Counted from the stretch's first letter, positions 1 through 6,723 are shown. The stretch: DNA of 8,171 nucleotides from an uncultured Flavobacteriaceae bacterium (GCA_913044085.1 CAJWNW010000068.1:1-8171); one strand, 5' to 3'. Notes: generated by a model not told the origin, from the letters alone. Numbers and translations: made by a program.

Positions 1-251
1 TGAAGATTTGCACTTCCTATAATTACAAAGGCAAAGTAATTGAGCACCTTCCCTATAATATAGAGTCGGAAAATGTTGAACCAATTTACACAGAATTTGA
101 AGGATGGTCCGAAGACTTAACTGCAATGGAAAAGGATTCAAGCCTTCCTGTCAGTCTTATAAACTACATTGAGTTTTTGGAAAATGAACTCAAAATACCA
201 ATTAAGATAGTTTCTGTAGGACCGGATCGAAAACAAACAATTTTCAGATAA
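1..251 (+). CDS. purA: Adenylosuccinate synthetase, C-terminal part (5' end outside window)
   Basis: This is the last 82 codons of adenylosuccinate synthetase, read in the frame starting at base 3 and ending at TAA 249-251; bases 1-2 belong to a split codon. The enzyme is cytosolic and makes adenylosuccinate from IMP, aspartate and GTP, the first committed step from IMP to AMP. Visible family hallmarks are KICTSYNYKG near the left edge, the segment YTEFEGW followed by a helix with SLPVSLINYIEFLE, and the terminal SVGPDRKQTI, which corresponds to the conserved GPDR region near the nucleotide pocket at the end of PurA proteins. The family is about 420-430 residues long, so roughly four fifths is missing to the left; the P-loop and IMP-binding regions cannot be checked. 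The C-terminus is intact. I am confident in the family from these motifs. Confidence 0.95.
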   Translation, partial: KICTSYNYKGKVIEHLPYNIESENVEPIYTEFEGWSEDLTAMEKDSSLPVSLINYIEFLENELKIPIKIVSVGPDRKQTIFR

Positions 252-267
252 AAGGAAAGCATTCCTT
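252..267 (+). terminator. Small hairpin just after purA, possible weak terminator or RNA-end structure
   Basis: Directly after the purA stop codon, AAGGAA (252-257) and TTCCTT (262-267) form a perfect 6-bp inverted repeat around the tetraloop AGCA. It is not followed by a real T-tract (the next bases are ATTGAGTTTG), and the stem has only two G-C pairs. It is therefore at best a weak or factor-assisted terminator, or a 3'-end stabilising structure for the purA message. The position between a stop codon and a possible new promoter is suggestive, but chance occurrence in AT-rich DNA is quite possible. Confidence 0.25.
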
Positions 268-286
268 ATTGAGTTTGAATATTGCT

Positions 287-294
287 TATTTTTG
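287..294 (+). promoter_or_regulatory. Possible -7 promoter element upstream of the OstA-like gene
   Basis: TATTTTTG exactly fits the Bacteroidota -7 consensus TAnnTTTG. I find no TTG at the usual distance of about 19 nt upstream, so the -33 half is missing or degenerate. Transcription from here would start around base 300, leaving a leader of about 17 nt before the GTG at 317, and would exclude the upstream TTG at 269 from the message. A second match, TACTTTTG (310-317), overlaps that GTG and is less useful. Such short AT-rich matches occur often by chance. Confidence 0.3.
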
Positions 295-316
295 TAACAA
301 TTCAAATAATACTTTT

Positions 317-2062
317 GTGCGTCTCACTTATTTAAAATTAATACTTATTTACTTGGTGCCGTTGATTTTGTATGCACAAGAACGTCAACAAATTGAGATT
401 GAATATGCGCCGTTTATGACCTTTGAACCGTCAAAGCCAGACGCAACGATTCTAACACGTGACAACTCCAATCAGGTACACATTAAACACAAAGGCATCG
501 AAATGTGGTGTAATGAAGCCATATATTATGGTAAACAAGATTTTATTGAAGCCTATGGTAGTGTAAGAGTCAAACAAGGTGACAGCTTAGACATGACCTC
601 TAAATACGTCGAATACAGTGGCAAGACCCAATTGGCTTATGCCAGTGGAGATGTTGTTTTAATTGATCCAACTTCAAAATTATACACAGACATCCTGTAC
701 TTCGATCGCATCAAACAGCAAGCCTTTTACAATCAAAAAGGCAAAGTGGTTAGAGATACTTCAGGAACCATTACCAGTACCATTGGACACTATTATATGA
801 ATGCTAAAAAATACCAATTTACGGATAATGTAAAACTGGTGAATCCAGAATACGTGATAGATACTGATCGCCTTGATTTTTATACGGTTTCTGGTTATGC
901 TTTTTTATATGGCCCTACCACAATTACTAGTGATACAAGCATTATTTATTGCGAAAGGGGTTTTTACAATACCAACAATGATACTGGGTATTTTGTAAAA
1001 AAATCAAGAATAGATTATGATGAACGGACCATCATTGGAGACAGTTTGTATTTTGATCGCAATAAAAATTTTGCCTCTGCAACCAACAATATCAAGGTTA
1101 CTGATACGCTGAATAACAGCATCATCAAAGGCCACTATGCCGAAGTGTTTAGAGCCAAAGACTCTGTCTTTATCACCAAAAGAGCGCTGGCAATCACCAA
1201 ACAAGAGAACGATTCTATTTTTATTCACAGCGATACATTAATGATTACTGGCCCTCCAGATCAACGCATTGTGCGCGCTTTCTACAATGCAAAAATGTAT
1301 AAATCTGATTTGAGTGGCAAAGCAGACTCCATTCACATGAATCAAAATACAGGCCTGACGCAGCTTATCAATTTTTATGATACGGATTCAGAAGATACAT
1401 TTTCTAAAAGAAGACATCCCGTTTTATGGCATCACGAGAATCAAATTACAGGAGACTCCATTCATTTAATTTCAAATCCCAAAACAGAAAGCTTAGATTC
1501 GCTTAAGGTTTTTGAAAATGCTTTTGTAATCAGTAAAGACAGTCTTGGTGCTGGTTACAATCAGATTTCTGGCAAGAAGCTTGATGGGCTTTTTAAAGAA
1601 AATGAACTCCATACAATCGATGTTATTAAAAATGCCGAAAGTATTTACTTCTTGAGAAATGCTGATAATGAACTCGTAGGTATTGATAAGTCCAAGTCAG
1701 GAAAAATGAGAATTTGGGTCTCTGAAAATAAAATTGATGAGTTGCGAAAAATAAACCAAATTGATGGAAAAACATACCCAGAAGATGACTTTCCAGAAAA
1801 TGAGAGGATTCTCAAAGGCTTTGTATGGCGCGAAACGGAACGCCCTAGAAGTGTCGAAGATTTATTTTCAGAAGACCCGCCATTAGAACTGCCTGTTATT
1901 AAAGGTTTGGGAGTCCATTCCCCACAAGCCGCCTTTTTTGATAAATCATTGGAAAATCGGGTAGAAGCAGCTGGAAAACCTTCTAAAAAAAGTAAAGAAA
2001 AATTATTGAACAATAAAGCCGGCCGAAAAATCCCGAAAAATATATCTAAGGCTGAAAAATAA
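317..2062 (+). CDS. OstA/LptA-superfamily exported protein (predicted lipopolysaccharide transport)
   Basis: This is a large periplasmic protein of the OstA-like (LptA/OstA_2) type common in Bacteroidota. Homologous LptA and the N-terminal part of LptD form beta-jellyroll bridges that carry lipopolysaccharide from the inner to the outer membrane; a similar role here is inferred. I start it at GTG 317 (581 aa) because that gives a clean signal peptide: MRLTY, a hydrophobic core KLILIYLVPLILYA, then QERQQ. The in-frame TTG at 269 would add 16 polar residues before the signal. The mature part is rich in alternating beta-strand patterns with recurring OstA units such as the stretches with YGSVRVKQGDSL, AYASGDVVLIDP, FTDNVKLVNPEY, GDSLYFDRNKNFASA and ENAFVISKDS. 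Near the C-terminus is GFVWRETERPRS, which I recall as conserved in flavobacterial homologues, and the protein ends in a lysine-rich tail. No transmembrane barrel is evident, so it is not a complete LptD. It probably shares a transcript with the aminotransferase 10 nt downstream. Confidence 0.8.
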   Translation: MRLTYLKLILIYLVPLILYAQERQQIEIEYAPFMTFEPSKPDATILTRDNSNQVHIKHKGIEMWCNEAIYYGKQDFIEAYGSVRVKQGDSLDMTSKYVEYSGKTQLAYASGDVVLIDPTSKLYTDILYFDRIKQQAFYNQKGKVVRDTSGTITSTIGHYYMNAKKYQFTDNVKLVNPEYVIDTDRLDFYTVSGYAFLYGPTTITSDTSIIYCERGFYNTNNDTGYFVKKSRIDYDERTIIGDSLYFDRNKNFASATNNIKVTDTLNNSIIKGHYAEVFRAKDSVFITKRALAITKQENDSIFIHSDTLMITGPPDQRIVRAFYNAKMYKSDLSGKADSIHMNQNTGLTQLINFYDTDSEDTFSKRRHPVLWHHENQITGDSIHLISNPKTESLDSLKVFENAFVISKDSLGAGYNQISGKKLDGLFKENELHTIDVIKNAESIYFLRNADNELVGIDKSKSGKMRIWVSENKIDELRKINQIDGKTYPEDDFPENERILKGFVWRETERPRSVEDLFSEDPPLELPVIKGLGVHSPQAAFFDKSLENRVEAAGKPSKKSKEKLLNNKAGRKIPKNISKAEK

Positions 2063-2072
2063 AAAAATAATT

Positions 2073-3263
2073 TTGAATAAAGCAGCCTTTTTAAAATACC
2101 AAGCACAAACTACGCCACATCCATTGGCTATGGAAATCTCCCATGCCGAAGGGTCCTATATATACGATACAAATAACAAAGCTTATTTAGATTTTGTGGC
2201 GGGTGTTTCAGCGTGTAGCTTGGGACACCGACACCCTAAAGTTCTGGAAGCAATTCATACACAATTGGAAAAATACATGCATGTGATGGTATATGGAGAA
2301 TACATCCAAAAGCCAGCACTTGAACTGACCAAACTACTGGCAAAGTATTATCCCAAGAACATTGAGAAAACCTATTTGACCAATTCAGGTACAGAAGCCA
2401 TTGATGGCGCATTAAAATTAGCGCGGCGTTATACAGGGCGCTCCGAAATATTAGCGGCAGATAAAGCCTACCATGGCAATACCATGGGCGCTTTGAGTGT
2501 TATGGGATACGAAGCACGCAAACAACCGTTTCGTCCCTTAATTCCCGATGTTCGGTTTTTAAAATTTAATGCTGTTGAAGATTTAAAAAAGATTAGCAGT
2601 AAAACAGCAGCTGTAATATTAGAAACCATACAAGGTGGCGCAGGCTTCGTTCAACCCAAAGACGATTACTTAAATAAGGTTCAAAAACGCTGCAACGAAG
2701 TAGGTGCCTTGTTAATTTTAGATGAAATACAGCCTGGTATTGGAAGAACAGGTACCCTTTTTGGGTTTGAAAATTACAACTGTAATCCAGATATTGTGGT
2801 GGTTGGTAAAGGTTTGGGGGGCGGCATGCCTATTGGCGCCTTTTCAGCATCTGCTAAAATGATGGATTGTCTTTCTGAGAAACCAATGTTAGGGCACATT
2901 ACAACTTTTGGGGGACATCCAGTCATAGCTGCCGCTGCATTGGCTACTTTGAAGGAAATCACCAATTCAGAGCTTATGCACAGTGTTTTAGAGAAAGAAA
3001 CTTTTATAAGATCAAAATTGAAACACCCGCTCATTACTGAAATTCGTGGTAAAGGTTTAATGCTTTGTGCCCTCACAAAGCAAGCGGATGTAACCAATAA
3101 AATTGTCATGGAAGCCATGGAACAAGGTCTGATTCTCTTTTGGCTGCTCTATGAACCAAAGGCCATACGCATCACTCCCCCACTTACCATTTCAATGAAG
3201 GAACTTGAGAAAGGTTGTGATATCATTATTAAGGTCTTAGATAAGATTCACAATAACTGTTAA
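2073..3263 (+). CDS. Class III PLP-dependent aminotransferase (ArgD/GabT-like, substrate unknown)
   Basis: This is a 396-aa fold-type I aminotransferase of class III, the group with acetylornithine, ornithine and 4-aminobutyrate aminotransferases. It moves an amino group from an amine or amino acid to a 2-oxo acid using pyridoxal phosphate in the cytosol. Visible motifs in order: YLDFVAGVSACSLGHRHP (about 38-55), the phosphate-binding LTNSGTEA (102-109), YHGNTMGALS (133-142), DEIQPGIGRTG (217-227) with Asp217 expected to contact the PLP ring nitrogen, VVGKGLGGGMPIGAF (244-257) with Lys246 as the predicted PLP lysine, TTFGGHP (277-283), and AIRITPP (365-371) whose Arg may bind a substrate carboxylate. 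All catalytic residues are present and the length is typical. The start is TTG; the resulting N-terminus FLKYQAQTTPHPLAME is what I recall from related flavobacterial proteins, and the first ATG would cut it off. An A-rich stretch precedes the TTG in place of a Shine-Dalgarno. The lone position between envelope-type genes does not reveal the substrate; ArgD function is possible but unproven. Confidence 0.9.
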   Translation: MNKAAFLKYQAQTTPHPLAMEISHAEGSYIYDTNNKAYLDFVAGVSACSLGHRHPKVLEAIHTQLEKYMHVMVYGEYIQKPALELTKLLAKYYPKNIEKTYLTNSGTEAIDGALKLARRYTGRSEILAADKAYHGNTMGALSVMGYEARKQPFRPLIPDVRFLKFNAVEDLKKISSKTAAVILETIQGGAGFVQPKDDYLNKVQKRCNEVGALLILDEIQPGIGRTGTLFGFENYNCNPDIVVVGKGLGGGMPIGAFSASAKMMDCLSEKPMLGHITTFGGHPVIAAAALATLKEITNSELMHSVLEKETFIRSKLKHPLITEIRGKGLMLCALTKQADVTNKIVMEAMEQGLILFWLLYEPKAIRITPPLTISMKELEKGCDIIIKVLDKIHNNC

Positions 3264-3284
3264 TTATTTTGTTGAAAACATTCA

Positions 3285-3324
3285 TTTGAGGTAATAGAAG
3301 CAAGTGCTAATAATGATACTTTTA
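3285..3324 (+). promoter_or_regulatory. Possible weak promoter before the TPR gene
   Basis: The 80-nt gap after the aminotransferase holds TTTG (3285-3288), then 19 nt, then TAATAATG (3308-3315). This has ideal spacing but matches only half of the last four bases of TAnnTTTG. A better -7 match, TACTTTTA (3317-3324), lies nearby but 28 nt from that TTTG. Either could start a short-leader message for the ATG at 3344. I see no convincing terminator in this gap, so read-through from the aminotransferase is also possible. Confidence 0.25.
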
Positions 3325-3343
3325 TTATACTTAATTACAATCA

Positions 3344-4747
3344 ATGGAATTCAGTTCATCTGAAGAAAATCAAAGTTTTTCACTCACTAAGTTTGAGTCC
3401 ATGTTAAAGACCAATAATGTCTTTTTCTTTGATTCCAACGAATTCGAAAATATCATCCATCATTATTTAGAGATTGGTAAAATTGCACTGGCTAAAAAGG
3501 CGATTAAATTAGGTTTAGACCAGCATCCAACTTCTATAAACTTAAGGCTATTTAGGGTGGAGATTTTAATCTTTGAAAACAAACTGTCTGAAGCTGCAAA
3601 ATTACTCAACATGTTGTTTGAATTGGAGCCTAACAACGAAGAACTTTACATTCAAAAAGCCAATATTCATTCCAAAAGAGACCAACATGAAGAAGCCATA
3701 GAGGTATTTAAACAAGCTCTTAAAGTTTCTAATGATTCATCAGAAATTCATTCCTTGATAGGAATGGAATACCTTTTTTTAGATAATTATGAAGCGGCTA
3801 AAATTCATTTTAAAAACTGTATTGATTTAAATATTGAAGACTATTCTTCTCTTTATAATATCATTTATTGCTTTGAGTTTTTAGATCAAAACCAAGAAGC
3901 CATTGATTACCTTAATTGGTATCTAGACCAAAACCCATATTGTGAAGTTGCCTGGCATCAATTGGGAAAACAATATTTGGTAATCAAGGACCTTAATAAA
4001 GCATTAACAGCTTTTGATTTTGCGATCATTTCTGATGATACTTTTATTGGAGCCTATTTAGAAAAGGCTAAGGTTTTAGAGCAACTCAATCGCTTTAAAG
4101 AGGCCATCGACAACTATAATATTTCAATGGCCATTGAAGGTCCAACTGCATTTACTTATTTAAAAATTGGTGGTTGTCACGAAAAAATGCATCATAAAGA
4201 TAAAGCGCTCAAATATTTTTTTAAATCTGTCAAAGAAGATCCCGCGTTTGACAAAGGCTGGATACAAATTGCGCACTTTTATTTCTCAAAAAAAGATGAT
4301 TTAAAAGCGCTTTTTTATGTCAATAAAGCCATTGATATTGATGAGGAAAATGTAAGTTATTGGTTGTTTTATTCAAAAATAAACCACCGCTTAAACTATC
4401 TTGAAGAAGCTGAAAGAGGCTTTAAAAAAACTTTAGAACTTGGGGGAACTTCTTTAGATATATGGATTCAAAGAGGTGACGTTCTGATTGAGCTCGGGGA
4501 AATTGAAGCTGCTAAATACAATTTTGTACAAGCCTTGGAGTATTACCCAGAGAGTGAAGAATTAGAATTTAGACTTTCTGGACTGTGTTTTAAACTTAAT
4601 GACACTGAAGCTGGATTTGCGCATCTACTCAACGGACTGCACATCAATTCGGAGCATATATTCATAATTGAAGAACTATTTCCCGATGTTTACAAAAGCC
4701 AAAATGTGATTCAATTCATTGAAAGCTACAAAAAATCGGACAACTAA
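3344..4747 (+). CDS. Tetratricopeptide (TPR) repeat protein, cytosolic
   Basis: This 467-aa protein is made almost entirely of tetratricopeptide repeats, paired helices that form a superhelical scaffold for protein binding. I count about eleven or twelve repeats of roughly 34 residues from about residue 33 to 436. Clear units include KANIHSKRDQHEEAIEVFKQAL (about 105-126, W/G-x-Y positions degenerate), IGMEYLFLDNYEAAKIHFKN (139-158), LGKQYLVIKDLNKALTAFD (207-225), KAKVLEQLNRFKEAIDNYN (241-259), IGGCHEKMHHKDKALKYFF (275-293), IAHFYFSKKDDLKALFYVNK (309-328) and RGDVLIELGEIEAAKYNF (377-394). There is no signal peptide and no membrane segment, so it should be cytosolic. It has no catalytic domain, and the binding partner cannot be told from sequence. 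The ATG start has an A-rich upstream region. It stands 37 nt ahead of the DUF368 pair, so it may be co-transcribed with it. Confidence 0.9.
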   Translation: MEFSSSEENQSFSLTKFESMLKTNNVFFFDSNEFENIIHHYLEIGKIALAKKAIKLGLDQHPTSINLRLFRVEILIFENKLSEAAKLLNMLFELEPNNEELYIQKANIHSKRDQHEEAIEVFKQALKVSNDSSEIHSLIGMEYLFLDNYEAAKIHFKNCIDLNIEDYSSLYNIIYCFEFLDQNQEAIDYLNWYLDQNPYCEVAWHQLGKQYLVIKDLNKALTAFDFAIISDDTFIGAYLEKAKVLEQLNRFKEAIDNYNISMAIEGPTAFTYLKIGGCHEKMHHKDKALKYFFKSVKEDPAFDKGWIQIAHFYFSKKDDLKALFYVNKAIDIDEENVSYWLFYSKINHRLNYLEEAERGFKKTLELGGTSLDIWIQRGDVLIELGEIEAAKYNFVQALEYYPESEELEFRLSGLCFKLNDTEAGFAHLLNGLHINSEHIFIIEELFPDVYKSQNVIQFIESYKKSDN

Positions 4748-4754
4748 ATTTAGT

Positions 4755-4762
4755 TATCTTTA
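4755..4762 (+). promoter_or_regulatory. Possible -7 element ahead of the DUF368 pair
   Basis: TATCTTTA, eight bases after the TPR stop codon, matches TAnnTTTG except for the final base. No TTG lies about 19 nt upstream, so only half of a promoter is visible. A start around base 4769 would leave a leader of about 16 nt before the ATG at 4785. This would let the DUF368-DUF368-aroE trio be expressed separately from the TPR gene, but it is weak evidence. Confidence 0.22.
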
Positions 4763-4784
4763 CCTGCAATTAATTTCTCTTCTA

Positions 4785-5720
4785 ATGAAACGCAATTTTC
4801 TGGACTATTTATGGCTTTTTTTTAAAGGCATGGCCATGGGGGCGGCAGACATTGTTCCGGGCGTCTCTGGGGGCACCATTGCTTTTATTTCAGGAATTTA
4901 TGAAGAATTAATTTCAACACTCAGCCAATTTAAAATCTCATTAATTTCAGAGTTCAAAAACAAAGGTATAAAAGCTGTTTGGAACACCGTCAATGGAAAT
5001 TTCCTACTGGCTATTTTTTTGGGAATCGCTTCAAGTATTCTACTTTTATCTGAGCTGGTCACATGGTTGTTGGTTGAAGAACCGATTTTAATATGGGCCT
5101 TTTTCTTTGGTTTGGTGTTGGCCAGTATTTTATACGTCTTTAAAAAAATTGAACGCTTAAATGCGGTTGCCTTGATTGTTTTACTATTGGGGGTATTTAT
5201 TGCCTATCAAATTACAAAACTCGAGATACTCAACAGTTCCGAAAGTTATCCGTATTTGTTTTTATCGGGAGCCATTGCTATTTGTGCAATGATTCTTCCT
5301 GGTATTTCAGGTGCCTTTATTTTGGTAATCATGGGTGTTTATTCAACCGTACTTCAAGCCATTAACGATAAAGATTTTCTTAAAATAGCCACTTTTGGCT
5401 TTGGCGCTTTGGTTGGAATCCTATATTTTTCAAAAATTTTAAAGTGGTTGTTTGCAAAGTACAAAGACTTAACCTTAGCCCTTCTAACAGGTTTTATGGC
5501 GGGTGCTATGGTGAAAATATGGCCATGGAAAAAAGTATTGACCGAACGCATCAACTCCAAAGGAATCCCTGTGCCATTGAGAGAAGAATGTGTTTTACCT
5601 TATGAGTATGAGGGAGACCCGCAGTTGTTTGCTGCATTGACTTTAATGCTGATAGGATTTCTACTTATTTTTATTTTTGATTTTATAAGTGTAAAAACAA
5701 AATCCCTTGAATCCTCCTAA
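4785..5720 (+). CDS. DUF368 (PopT-type) membrane protein, copy 1; predicted polyprenyl-phosphate transporter
   Basis: This 311-aa integral membrane protein belongs to DUF368. Members of the family (PopT) were identified genetically as transporters that return undecaprenyl phosphate to the cytoplasmic side of the inner membrane for reuse in cell-wall and surface-polymer synthesis; that function is inferred by homology. Visible signatures are KGMAMGAADIVPGVSGG (14-30) and a second loop MILPGISGAFIL (169-180), each at a membrane-embedded hydrophobic stretch, plus GFMAGAMVKIWPWK (236-249). About seven or more hydrophobic segments are present (around 72-92, 102-120, 126-142, 156-188, 203-220, 228-246 and 282-303). 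I chose ATG 4785 because it gives the compact N-terminus MKRNFLDYLWLFFKG; an in-frame TTG at 4719 would add 22 residues inside the TPR coding region. Its 3' end overlaps the second copy by 14 nt, indicating translational coupling. Confidence 0.88.
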   Translation: MKRNFLDYLWLFFKGMAMGAADIVPGVSGGTIAFISGIYEELISTLSQFKISLISEFKNKGIKAVWNTVNGNFLLAIFLGIASSILLLSELVTWLLVEEPILIWAFFFGLVLASILYVFKKIERLNAVALIVLLLGVFIAYQITKLEILNSSESYPYLFLSGAIAICAMILPGISGAFILVIMGVYSTVLQAINDKDFLKIATFGFGALVGILYFSKILKWLFAKYKDLTLALLTGFMAGAMVKIWPWKKVLTERINSKGIPVPLREECVLPYEYEGDPQLFAALTLMLIGFLLIFIFDFISVKTKSLESS

Positions 5721-6723
5721 GCCCATAGAAACCAAGCGCTTCTTAATCCTCAAAGGCATTGCGATGGGGGCTGCCAACAAAGTTCCCGGTGTTTCGGGGG
5801 GCATTGTCGCGTTTGTACTGGGCTTCTATGAACAATTTATCGAATCTTTGCAGAAATTTGACCGTCTTGGGATTTCACTTTTATTTTCAGGACAATTTAG
5901 TGGTTTTTTCAGACACATAAATGGCCGCTTTTTGGGTTTGATTTTTACTGGAATTATCATCAGTTATTTTAGTGTTTCAAAAGTTTTGGATTTCTTTATT
6001 GTAAGATATGAACTTTATGTTTGGAGCCTTTTTTTTGGAATGATCATTGGTTCTGTTATTTATATCTACAACGACTTTAAGGCTTGGAAATGGCAGTCCA
6101 TTGTTTGGGCCGTCGTTGGAGTTCTAGCTGGAATGAGTCTCAGTTTTGTTTCACCTCAAGCTCAAAATGATAATCTTTGGTTTGTCTTTTTGTGTGGCAT
6201 GGTCAGCATTACAGGGATGGCCCTTCCTGGATTTTCAGGATCTTTCATCTTGATGCTTATGGGGAATTATGTGCTTTTATTGGTAGATGCGGTAAATGCA
6301 CTATTTGAGACGCTGCTACATGTTTTTTCAGGTGATTTTAATATTTTTTCAGATCCTTACATTTTAAACATGCTTAAAATCTTAACGGTTTTTACGCTAG
6401 GGTCTATTTTTGGACTGATTGTGCTGTCCCACCTCTTAAACTTTGTTTTGAAAAATTATAAGAATACGACACTCGCCGTAATTATGGGGTTTATTACTGG
6501 GTCTCTTGGTGTGGTGTGGCCTTGGAAAACCAAAGTATTTAAACGCAATGGTGTTGGAGAATTAATTTTAGACTCCAATGGAAATAACCGCATTGAAAAC
6601 TATCAACGATATCTGCCAGATCCTAACACAGAAACACTTATTGCCATTATATTGATTATCTTAGGGGCCGCTATTGTACTTGGATTACAGTGGTATGGAA
6701 AGCATCAAAAAAAAACTTCATGA
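5707..6723 (+). CDS. DUF368 (PopT-type) membrane protein, copy 2; predicted polyprenyl-phosphate transporter
   Basis: This is a 338-aa paralogue of the preceding gene. The same landmarks occur in the same order: KGIAMGAANKVPGVSGG (16-32), MALPGFSGSFIL (171-182), and GFITGSLGVVWPWK (261-274), with hydrophobic segments around 76-92, 104-120, 130-150, 156-190, 222-246, 254-270 and 310-328. The role is inferred to be polyprenyl-phosphate transport, as for other DUF368 proteins. Compared with copy 1, the signature loop has Asn for Asp, Lys for Ile and Ile for Thr, and the loop after WPWK is longer and polar. The frame is closed by TAA at 5692, and the next ATG (5764) lies inside the signature loop, so TTG 5707 is the only reasonable start. 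It overlaps copy 1 by 14 nt and aroE by 4 nt. The positively charged tail GKHQKKTS suggests a cytoplasmic C-terminus. The family call is firm; whether it is a redundant, specialised or partner subunit is unknown. Confidence 0.87.
   Translation: MNPPKPIETKRFLILKGIAMGAANKVPGVSGGIVAFVLGFYEQFIESLQKFDRLGISLLFSGQFSGFFRHINGRFLGLIFTGIIISYFSVSKVLDFFIVRYELYVWSLFFGMIIGSVIYIYNDFKAWKWQSIVWAVVGVLAGMSLSFVSPQAQNDNLWFVFLCGMVSITGMALPGFSGSFILMLMGNYVLLLVDAVNALFETLLHVFSGDFNIFSDPYILNMLKILTVFTLGSIFGLIVLSHLLNFVLKNYKNTTLAVIMGFITGSLGVVWPWKTKVFKRNGVGELILDSNGNNRIENYQRYLPDPNTETLIAIILIILGAAIVLGLQWYGKHQKKTS

Noticed and set aside
269..316. Upstream TTG start for the OstA-like gene
   Set aside because: It would put 16 polar residues before the signal peptide; the GTG at 317 gives a standard signal peptide. 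It cannot be fully excluded.
1004..1228. Minus-strand open frame of 74 codons inside the OstA-like gene; similar ones at 2774-3118 and 5354-5560
   Set aside because: All are antisense to strong genes, lack motifs and are expected by chance from codon bias.
1645..2106. A 153-codon open frame on the minus strand, antisense to the end of the OstA-like gene and the start of the aminotransferase
   Set aside because: It lies opposite well-supported coding sequence, has an ordinary shadow composition and no recognisable domain or promoter.
4719..4784. Upstream TTG extension of DUF368 copy 1
   Set aside because: It would overlap the TPR gene, and the extra residues are not like the family; ATG 4785 gives a compact, typical N-terminus.
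4824..5814. Possible recent gene duplication or recombination hotspot between the two DUF368 genes
   Set aside because: DNA identity is only about three quarters even at the best-conserved motif and much lower elsewhere, so this is ordinary paralogy.
6571..6606. EF-hand-like Asp-Ser-Asn-Gly-Asn stretch in the polar loop of DUF368 copy 2
   Set aside because: The loop lacks the Gly at position 6 and the Glu at position 12 of a calcium-binding EF loop, and no second EF-hand or helix pair is evident.
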